Source: Anaerolineales bacterium (GTDB lineage Bacteria > Chloroflexota > Anaerolineae > Anaerolineales > UBA6663). From it: a DNA stretch of 40,722 bases. Positions 34,786 to 40,722 of this stretch are shown piece by piece; within the stretch, counting starts at the first letter, position 1; the number at the start of each line of letters is the position of its first letter. Both the position numbers and the translations under genes were made by a program. Below the pieces are notes generated by a model. That model had not been told where the DNA came from. It ran no database searches and worked only from the letters and a program-made list of their open reading frames with translations. The stretch is taken from positions 1 through 40,722 of the forward strand of contig JAEURK010000390.1 of assembly GCA_016789175.1 (NCBI GenBank). The letters are read 5' to 3'.

Positions 34786-35210
34786 GTACATCCCGTTAAC
34801 GATATCGCCCGCTCTGAGTGATCCCGATCGAACTGGGCTCACTAAGGGCGGGCGTCCCGTGCATGTCAAGAGTAGCGCTTAGAAATCTAACCAGCGTCGT
34901 TCAGAAGTGCGCGTGTATGAAGACCAGATTAGGGCGACTCACAGAGCCGGTCAATGGAGTGGAAGTCACGACCGAATCATGACCGTGGCTCCATGACAGA
35001 TGTCTATGCCTGAGTTATGTTGCGGGGGAAATCCCCCGACGAGATCGACGGGCTATGCCCGGCGGCCTTTGGCGGCCCTCGAGGCGATATGTGTGCCCAG
35101 CGGCCGCAGCCGATCTCGCCGGGTGTGCCCCACGGTTTTTGACCGACTCGGACAAGCCAGCTCGCAACCGCCCATGCTTCCCGTCAGGCGCAAGGCGCGC
35201 ATTCGCAGAC
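34786..35210. other. long intergenic stretch, no convincing gene
   Basis: Between the inverted repeat and the kinase promoter I see no gene on either strand. The region is visibly less GC-rich than its surroundings. It holds a short hairpin CGGGGG-AAAT-CCCCCG (35023-35038) and a weak dyad near 34816-34842 (AGTGA/TCACT). An open frame in phase with the kinase runs back to about 35000 but lacks a ribosome site and the coding character of the genes nearby. Confidence 0.5.
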
Positions 35211-35219
35211 TGATATACT
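35211..35219 (+). promoter_or_regulatory. extended -10 promoter of the PDZ-kinase gene
   Basis: TGATATACT combines the TGn extension with TATACT, which can compensate for the missing -35 box. It predicts a leader of about 53 nt ending in a small stem, AGGCG-GTT-CGCCT, just before ATG 35279. Confidence 0.5.
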
Positions 35220-35278
35220 CGTCGCCATTCGGGCTGCGTGGGCGCCTGCCTCCCGGCCCGCGAGGCGGTTCGCCTGAC

Positions 35279-37687
35279 ATGTCCATACCCACCATGCGTG
35301 CCTCTGCGCCCAACAGGACCGAGCGCCTCCTGGCAACGCTGAGTGACGCGGCGCCGATGACCGTCGCGCTGGTGTCGCTCATCACACTGTTTTGGGCAGC
35401 GTATTGGATGATTCGACTGCCCTTCACTGGATTTGGGGGGACTGAGCTACTGCCTCTCGTTTCCATAGAACCGAATAGCCCGGCCGATGGAAAGCTGAGT
35501 GTCGGGGATCGCATTCTCGAAGTGGGTGGGAACCCGATCGAGCTGTCACTCGATTCGCTTGCCCACTACTCCGCCGGTGATACGCTCGACCTTCTCATTC
35601 AAGCTCCCGACGGCGCGATCCGCCGTGAAGCCATCCACCTCATTGGTCCTGCGTCTCTGGCCACACTTTTCGATCGGTTCTCATTGCTCTTGGTGGCCAG
35701 CGCGTTTTGGTTTACAGGAGTTGTCGTCGCAGCCTTGCTTAGGCCGACCAAAGCCGGTGACTTCGCCGGGGCGCTCGTGATCGCTTATGTGCATCTCATT
35801 GCGATCTTCCTGGCGACAAGCGCTGTGTCGAGTTACTTGTTGCTGACTGCGGGGTTGCTCGCGAGGATATGCGCTCTATGGTTGGGCGTTGTCGCGCTTC
35901 AACTCCACCTCCACTTTCCGACTCAAATCCGAACGAATCTGGGAACAGGTACCTGGGTCGCCTGCTATGGGCTATGCGCCTTGCTCTCGGCGTTCCTGGT
36001 AATTGCGGTGTACACCCAACCTGACATCGCCGCCAGACTGATTGTCGAATTGGCAACCGCCCAGGGCATTTGGCTGCTTGTTGGCTTGATCATCATTTTG
36101 GCGATCCTCACGCTCAGGCAGCCGGCCCAGCACACGGAAGATCACGCTCACCAACGTCGGATCATCGTCATCGCCAGTCTGACTGGGTTTTCGCCTTTGT
36201 TGTTGCTCACCTTGGGACCACAAGCGCTACTCGAGAGTCCCGGGATTGATGCATCGCTCACGGTATTACCCCTCGCGGCCATACCGCTCGGCTACGCGTA
36301 CGCGATCCTGCGTTATCGGCTGATCCGATACGACGGTCGGGTCAGCCGGGCCGTGGGATACCTGATCGCCGTGGTGTTCGTGGCGGTGCTGCTCGTCGCG
36401 GCCGTGGTCGGTCTGATCGCGCTCGGCCTCATCGCCGCTGGCCCGATCTTCATCGTCGTTCTCGTCCTCCTCGCCAGCGTTCTCGCCATCGTATTCGAGC
36501 CCGTCCGGCGCCGCATCCAGGACTCGGTCGACGGGATCTTCTATCGTCAATACGACGAATTACGCTCTACCCTGCGCGGCGTCGACCGGGCGCTTTCGAC
36601 CTCGCCGGATGTATCCGGCTGGGCGCAGGCGCTGTGCGTGCAATTTGCGACAGCCCTCGATGTCCGGCCGATCGGTTTGCTCTATCGGGTCCCGGAGGGC
36701 AAGGTCTTGCGTCTGGCGACCTACGATCCGGACGGACTGGCGGGCCCGCTATCGCGCGAGCTCGAGGCGCTCTCGCCCGTGATCGCGCAGATCGCCGAGT
36801 GGGCCGAACCCTGCAACACCGCCGGCCTGCGCGCCGCGGTCGATCGCCCCGGCCTATCGGCGACTGAAAGGGCCTGGCTGACGACCGCGGTCTTCGACCT
36901 CTGGTGGCCGATCCTGGCCCACGGCGTCCTGCAGGCCGTGCTCGTCCTCGGGCGCAAGCCCACGACCTACGCCGCGGAGGAGGTCGAGTTGATCGCGCTC
37001 GCCTCGCGCCAAATCGGGGCCGCGCTCGAGAACGCTCAGTTCGCGCGCGAGCTTGAGCAGCTCTCGCGGGCCGCGCTGCAAACGCGCGACGAGGAGCGCA
37101 AACGCGTCTCGCGCGAGCTGCACGACCACATCATCCAACCCCTGGTCGGTCTCAACTTTTCGCTAGCGGCGGCCCGGGACGTGCCCGAGGCGGCCGAAGC
37201 GCGCCAGCAGATCTCGGGTCTCATTGATCACGTCCGGCGGATCTCGGCTGACCTGCGCCCGCCGGCGCTCGACGAGGTCGGCCTGGCAGCGGCCGCCAGT
37301 GGCCTGGCACGCACCTTCGCGCGCAACCACAAGGTCATCTGCGACCTGGCCGTGCGCCCGGATGAGGACATCGACGTGCCGGAACCGTTGGCCTCGACCT
37401 TTTTCAGCGCCCTGCGCGAGGCCCTGAACAACACTGCCAGACACGCCGAGGCGACCCGGGTGTCGGTGCTGCTGGAAGTGCAGGCGGGCTCATTGACCCT
37501 GGTCGTGCACGATGATGGGCTGGGCTTCGCGCCCCCGGCCCGGTTGGGGCAGCTTGCGCCGGCCGGCCACTTCGGTCTGCTGGGCCTGCAAGAGCGCCTG
37601 GCGGCCGTCGGCGGCACGCTCGCCCTCCACTCGGAGCCCGGCCAGGGCACGCGCCTCGAGTGCCATGCGCCGTTGCCGCGTCCTTGA
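35279..37687 (+). CDS. NarL/DegS-type histidine kinase with PDZ-like and multi-TM sensor region
   Basis: An 802-residue protein; ATG 35279 is chosen downstream of the extended -10 box and before TM1. TM1 (about 27-48) is followed by an extracytoplasmic PDZ-like domain (PNSPADGKLSVGDRILEVGGNPI). Seven or more helices follow (about 135-425), then a GAF-like domain (about 450-590). A HisKA_3 dimerisation domain has RKRVSRELHDHIIQPLVGL with phospho-His615. HATPase has EALNNTARHAEA (714-725), HDDGLGF and GLLGLQERLAAVGGTL. It belongs to the family that phosphorylates LuxR/NarL-type regulators, and one follows 96 nt downstream. The N-terminal half uses visibly more AT-ending codons than the C-terminal half. 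Confidence 0.9.
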   Translation: MSIPTMRASAPNRTERLLATLSDAAPMTVALVSLITLFWAAYWMIRLPFTGFGGTELLPLVSIEPNSPADGKLSVGDRILEVGGNPIELSLDSLAHYSAGDTLDLLIQAPDGAIRREAIHLIGPASLATLFDRFSLLLVASAFWFTGVVVAALLRPTKAGDFAGALVIAYVHLIAIFLATSAVSSYLLLTAGLLARICALWLGVVALQLHLHFPTQIRTNLGTGTWVACYGLCALLSAFLVIAVYTQPDIAARLIVELATAQGIWLLVGLIIILAILTLRQPAQHTEDHAHQRRIIVIASLTGFSPLLLLTLGPQALLESPGIDASLTVLPLAAIPLGYAYAILRYRLIRYDGRVSRAVGYLIAVVFVAVLLVAAVVGLIALGLIAAGPIFIVVLVLLASVLAIVFEPVRRRIQDSVDGIFYRQYDELRSTLRGVDRALSTSPDVSGWAQALCVQFATALDVRPIGLLYRVPEGKVLRLATYDPDGLAGPLSRELEALSPVIAQIAEWAEPCNTAGLRAAVDRPGLSATERAWLTTAVFDLWWPILAHGVLQAVLVLGRKPTTYAAEEVELIALASRQIGAALENAQFARELEQLSRAALQTRDEERKRVSRELHDHIIQPLVGLNFSLAAARDVPEAAEARQQISGLIDHVRRISADLRPPALDEVGLAAAASGLARTFARNHKVICDLAVRPDEDIDVPEPLASTFFSALREALNNTARHAEATRVSVLLEVQAGSLTLVVHDDGLGFAPPARLGQLAPAGHFGLLGLQERLAAVGGTLALHSEPGQGTRLECHAPLPRP

Positions 37688-37783
37688 GGAAGGTAGTTCG
37701 CGCACAGACGTGATGCGCTCCCTTACGCTTACCCCCTCCGCGTCGTGGCGGTTGGCCTCCTCTGTTATCATCCGCGTCAGAAC

Positions 37784-38446
37784 ATGAGCGCCAGCCCCTT
37801 GATCCGGGTCGTCATCGCCGACGACCACAAGCTCGTCCGCAACGCCCTGCGTGCCGAAATCGCGCGTGAGGCCGACCTGGAAGTCGCCGGGGAATGCACC
37901 ACCGGCGATGAAGTGCTGCCTCTGATCGCCGAGGCGCGCGCCGACGTCCTGTTGCTCGACCTGAGCATGCCCGGTCTGAGCGCGATCAATATCCTGCGCC
38001 AGCTGGCGGCCGCCCACCCCGACGTGCGGGTGCTAGTCACCACAGCCTCGGGCGACGCCGATACGATCCGGGCTTTCTTGCGCAACGGCGCCTTGGGCTA
38101 CTGGGTCAAGAACGACGACCCGGCCGAGATCGCGACGGCGATCCGAACCATCCGGACGGGCAAACCCTGGGTGAGCCCGGTGGCGGCTTCGGCGCTGGCC
38201 GAAGCAGCGGCTTCCCCGCTCGACCGCGCCAGTGAACCGCTCAGCCATCGCGAGGCTCAGGTCCTGCGCCTGCTCGCGGCCGGCGCGACCAACACCGAGA
38301 TCGCGCAGACCTTGAGCATCGCCGAAGGCACCGTCAAGAACCACATCTCCAACCTCTATCAGCGCCTCAACCTGCACAGCCGGGCCGAGGCCGCGGCCTG
38401 GGCCTGGCGAAACGGCTACGTCGACAAATCGGACGTCGTCGAATGA
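37784..38446 (+). CDS. NarL/LuxR-family response regulator
   Basis: A 220-residue protein with an N-terminal receiver (Asp13/Asp14, phospho-Asp59 in LLLDLSMPG, Thr87, Lys109; the usual Lys-Pro is Lys-Asn) and a C-terminal LuxR-type helix-turn-helix (152-210: LSHREAQVLRLLAAGATNTE, then EGTVKNHISNLYQRL). It binds DNA as the output of the upstream PDZ-kinase. ATG 37784 is preferred over an in-frame ATG at 37745, which adds 13 residues before the receiver. TATCAT at 37766-37771 may be its own -10 box, 12 nt before the ATG. Target genes cannot be deduced. Confidence 0.93.
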   Translation: MSASPLIRVVIADDHKLVRNALRAEIAREADLEVAGECTTGDEVLPLIAEARADVLLLDLSMPGLSAINILRQLAAAHPDVRVLVTTASGDADTIRAFLRNGALGYWVKNDDPAEIATAIRTIRTGKPWVSPVAASALAEAAASPLDRASEPLSHREAQVLRLLAAGATNTEIAQTLSIAEGTVKNHISNLYQRLNLHSRAEAAAWAWRNGYVDKSDVVE

Positions 38447-38530
38447 CCCGCGTTTTCCCCAGAAGGACCAGTCGAGGACCCAGGGCCGCGCCCACGGCCT
38501 AAACTGAGCCTGTCGTTCAAGGGGGAACGC

Positions 38531-40051
38531 ATGCTCGCCAAGGTCCTCAGCTGCGCCGTGATCGGCCTCGACGGGCATGTCGTCGAGGTCGAGGTCGATA
38601 CCGCCAACGGTTTGCCCAACTTCACGATCGTCGGCCTGCCGGATATCGCCGTGCAGGAGAGCCGCGAGCGCGTCGCCGCCGCGATCCGCAACACCGGCTA
38701 TGCCATGCCCATGCGCCGCCTGACGGTCAACCTGGCGCCGGCGGCGCTGCGCAAGGAGGGCCCGGCCTACGACCTGCCGATCGCGCTGGGCGTTCTGGCC
38801 GCGGTGGGCGTGCTCGAGACCGAGGTCTTTGAGCGCACGTTGATCGTTGGTGAGCTGGCGCTGGACGGGCTGGTGCGCCACGTCCGCGGCGTGTTGCCGA
38901 TGACGGCCCTGGCGCGCGCGCAGGGGTTCGCCGCCGTCATCGTCCCGGCCGTTGATGCGCGCGAGGCCGCGTTGGTGCCGGGCGTCGACGTGATTGGGGC
39001 CAGCACGCTGGACGAGATCGTCCAGCATCTTCTGGGTCTGACGCGCATCGAGCCCGAGTGCGCCGCGCTCCGGGTGCAACCCGGCCCGGTGTCCGTGCCG
39101 ACCGACTTTCAGGATGTGAAGGGCCAGGAGCATGTCAAGCGCGCGCTGGAGGTCGCGGCCGCCGGCGGGCACAACGTGTTGATGTCAGGCAGCCCCGGCG
39201 CGGGCAAGACCCTACTCGCGCGCGCCCTGCCCTCGATCCTGCCGGGCCTGAGCATCGACGAAGCGCTCGACGTCACTCGCGTGTACTCGGTCGCCGATCA
39301 GCTTCCGGCCGATACGCCCTTGATCCAACACCGGCCGTTTCGAAGTCCTCATCACACCATCTCGCACGCCGGGCTGGTCGGTGGCGGCAACGTGCCGCGC
39401 CCGGGCGAGATCTCACTGGCCCATCGCGGTGTGCTCTTCCTCGACGAGCTGCCCGAGTTCGCGCAGCGCACGCTCGAGGTCTTGCGCCAGCCGCTCGAGG
39501 ATCGGGTGGTGACGATCTCGCGTGCAAAGGGCACGCTGACCTTCCCGGCCAACTTCATGCTGGTGGCGAGCATGAACCCCTGCCCCTGTGGGTACGCCAA
39601 CGATCCCAGCCGTGAATGCACCTGCTCACCTGGGGTGGTCGCGAAGTATCAGAAACGTCTCTCGGGCCCGCTGCTCGATCGGATCGACATCCACATCGAC
39701 GTCCCGCGTGTCGAGTACGAAAAGCTGGCCGAGGTGCGCACCGCCGAGGCTTCGGCCGTGATCCGCGAACGGGTGGAAGTCGCGCGCGAGCGTCAGCGCC
39801 GGCGCTTCGTGGGAAGTGCCTGCCTGTGTAACGCCGACATGCGACCAGGCGATCTGCGCCAGCACGCGCGCCTCGACGAAGCCGGTTCCGCTGTGATGAA
39901 GGCCGCGATGAGTCGGCTCGGGCTCTCAGCCCGGGCTTTTCACCGCGTGCTCAAACTGGCGCGCACCATCGCCGATCTCGCCGGCGTCGACGCGATCACG
40001 GCCGGGCACCTGGCCGAGGCGCTGCAATACCGGCCAAAGGTGGCGGCCTGA
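38531..40051 (+). CDS. comM: YifB/ComM family Mg-chelatase-like AAA+ ATPase
   Basis: A 506-residue protein of normal family length. The N-terminal ChlI-like domain has ANGLPNFTIVGLPDIAVQES and RLTVNLAPAALRKEGPAYDL. The AAA+ core has Walker A GSPGAGKT (220-227), FRSPHHTISHAGLVGGG, Walker B VLFLDELPEF and MNPCPCGY. SGPLLDRIDIHIDVPRV precedes the C-terminal domain (MSRLGLSARAFHRVLKLART). ComM is a hexameric helicase that extends branch migration during natural transformation and recombination. ATG 38531 is preceded by AAGGGGGAACGC, and a TAAACT at 38500 may be its -10 box. The transposase-like gene follows after 2 nt. Confidence 0.95.
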   Translation: MLAKVLSCAVIGLDGHVVEVEVDTANGLPNFTIVGLPDIAVQESRERVAAAIRNTGYAMPMRRLTVNLAPAALRKEGPAYDLPIALGVLAAVGVLETEVFERTLIVGELALDGLVRHVRGVLPMTALARAQGFAAVIVPAVDAREAALVPGVDVIGASTLDEIVQHLLGLTRIEPECAALRVQPGPVSVPTDFQDVKGQEHVKRALEVAAAGGHNVLMSGSPGAGKTLLARALPSILPGLSIDEALDVTRVYSVADQLPADTPLIQHRPFRSPHHTISHAGLVGGGNVPRPGEISLAHRGVLFLDELPEFAQRTLEVLRQPLEDRVVTISRAKGTLTFPANFMLVASMNPCPCGYANDPSRECTCSPGVVAKYQKRLSGPLLDRIDIHIDVPRVEYEKLAEVRTAEASAVIRERVEVARERQRRRFVGSACLCNADMRPGDLRQHARLDEAGSAVMKAAMSRLGLSARAFHRVLKLARTIADLAGVDAITAGHLAEALQYRPKVAA

Positions 40052-40053
40052 CG

Positions 40054-40587
40054 ATGAAGCCCGGCGGCCGGCGTTCAGTGCGTTGCTCCACGTGGGATTA
40101 CACATCGCCTGGCGCGTATTACATCACCTTGAACACGCACCGTTTCCAACCGACCTTTGCGCGCACGGTGGGGCGAGCGAAATGCCTTACCGTGCGTGGG
40201 ATCCTGGCGACGGCCTGTTGGCTGGCGATTCCGTCCCACTTTGCGCACGTGCGGCTGGATGAATTCACGGTCATGCCCACTCACTTTCACGGCGTGCTCG
40301 TGTTGATTGAGGGGCCACGCTGGTTCGCGCTGGATCCAACCTGGGTGGAGCCGGAACCACGTGAGGCTCGCTTGATCTCGGGCTCGATCGGCGCCATCGT
40401 GGGGTCATACAAGTCGGCGGTCACGCGGCTCGTTCATCGGGTTGCGCCGGATGAAGCGACTCGCGTCGCTCCCGTGTGGCAGCGAGGCTATCACGATCGC
40501 ATCATCCGCGATGAGCGCGAATTCGATGCGAAACGGCGCTACACGATCAACAACTGGGACCGCTGGGTCGACGAACACCTGCGGTGA
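40054..40587 (+). CDS. REP-associated tyrosine transposase (Y1/RAYT family)
   Basis: A 177-residue protein of the IS200-like Y1 transposase fold. The HUH metal site is MPTHFHGVLVL (His77, His79) and the nucleophile is probably Tyr146 in VWQRGYHDRIIRDE, followed by the family's C-terminal YTINNWDRWVDE. RAYTs are single-copy 'domesticated' HUH endonucleases that act on neighbouring palindromic repeats. Here a 20-bp perfect palindrome lies 19 nt after the stop and a second inverted copy starts at the window end. Base composition is less GC-rich at third positions than comM, suggesting mobility. ATG 40054 is 2 nt after the comM stop. Confidence 0.85.
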   Translation: MKPGGRRSVRCSTWDYTSPGAYYITLNTHRFQPTFARTVGRAKCLTVRGILATACWLAIPSHFAHVRLDEFTVMPTHFHGVLVLIEGPRWFALDPTWVEPEPREARLISGSIGAIVGSYKSAVTRLVHRVAPDEATRVAPVWQRGYHDRIIRDEREFDAKRRYTINNWDRWVDEHLR

Positions 40588-40588
40588 C

Positions 40589-40722
40589 GGGTTGGCCTGC
40601 CGGGTGGGCGACGCATGCGTCGCCCCTACGACAACTGCACCGGGTTTCCGCGCGCCACGTACCACGACCACGCACCGCCCGCCGATGGCCAACCCCCGGA
40701 ACCCCGTCGTACGGGCGACGCA
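40589..40722. repeat. BIME-like cluster of REP palindromes beside the RAYT gene
   Basis: GGGCGACGCATGCGTCGCCC (40606-40625) is a perfect 20-bp palindrome. Reading the opposite strand, it extends as GTCGTAGGGGCGACGCA. A second copy, GTCGTACGGGCGACGCA (40706-40722), lies in inverted orientation and is cut by the window edge. A 9-bp inverted pair GGGTTGGCC (40589-40597) and GGCCAACCC (40687-40695) brackets the space between them. Paired inverted units are the usual form of RAYT substrates. Confidence 0.8.

Noticed and set aside
34816-34842. tRNA-like T-arm (CCCAGTTCGATCGGGA on the minus strand)
   Set aside because: The flanking 5-nt stem does not pair and no acceptor, D- or anticodon arm is present.
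35000-35278. N-terminal extension of the PDZ-kinase to ATG 35000
   Set aside because: The extra 93 residues are Arg/Pro-rich without structure, and an extended -10 promoter lies within them. Start at 35279 is preferred.

Overview
The window looks like chromosomal DNA of a high-GC bacterium of the phylum Chloroflexota, probably Anaerolineae-like. This is an inference from gene content and style: very large GAF-repeat histidine kinases, an NBR1-type Ig-like lipoprotein with a Thr/Pro linker, a one-piece Flp-type pilin, a short archaeal/Thermotoga-style S-adenosylhomocysteinase, and fused receiver/enzyme proteins. No rRNA or marker gene in the window settles the taxonomy.

Layout. (1) 1-7.4 kb: the 3' end of an alpha/beta-hydrolase-fold protein that has lost its nucleophile serine, a VOC-fold protein, an NBR1-Ig lipoprotein, a B-box membrane protein, a methyl-cycle pair (adenosine-kinase-like PfkB protein plus ahcY) read leftwards, and a TPR/lytic-transglycosylase lipoprotein. 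(2) 7.5-12.0 kb, leftwards: a cobalamin-uptake operon under an AdoCbl riboswitch with a terminator platform (binding lipoprotein, BtuC/FecD permease, PduO-type adenosyltransferase; no ATPase gene here), followed by a secreted protein made of two copies of one module. (3) 12-14.6 kb: a membrane metallophosphoesterase, a 49-residue pilin, a UbiE/MenG methyltransferase and tRNA-Gly(CCC). (4) 14.75-27.76 kb: a tightly packed seven-gene signalling operon with two lone receivers, two membrane GAF sensors without kinase domains, a 1610-residue multi-GAF histidine kinase, a zinc-ribbon threonine-synthase-like enzyme fused to a C-terminal receiver domain, and an EamA transporter. (5) 28-32 kb: pyruvate kinase and three consecutive zinc-ribbon proteins. 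(6) 32-34.7 kb, leftwards: a CGNR-type regulator and a fused LivH-LivM permease. (7) 35.2-38.4 kb: a PDZ/multi-TM NarL-type kinase with its LuxR-type regulator. (8) 38.5-40.7 kb: comM/yifB, a REP-associated tyrosine transposase and its palindromes.

The most unusual system is region 4. A membrane phosphorelay apparently ends not in a DNA-binding protein but in a PLP enzyme carrying its own receiver domain, translationally coupled to a drug/metabolite-type exporter. The testable reading is phosphorylation-controlled amino-acid metabolism (threonine or a related product) linked to export. Other points of interest are a family of apparently leaderless promoters with the -10 box 6-7 nt before the start codon, a perfect 29-bp inverted repeat near 34.75 kb, several different palindromic repeat classes, and enzymes with altered active-site motifs.

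Positions of domains and membrane segments are by eye. GC and codon-use remarks are impressions, not calculations.
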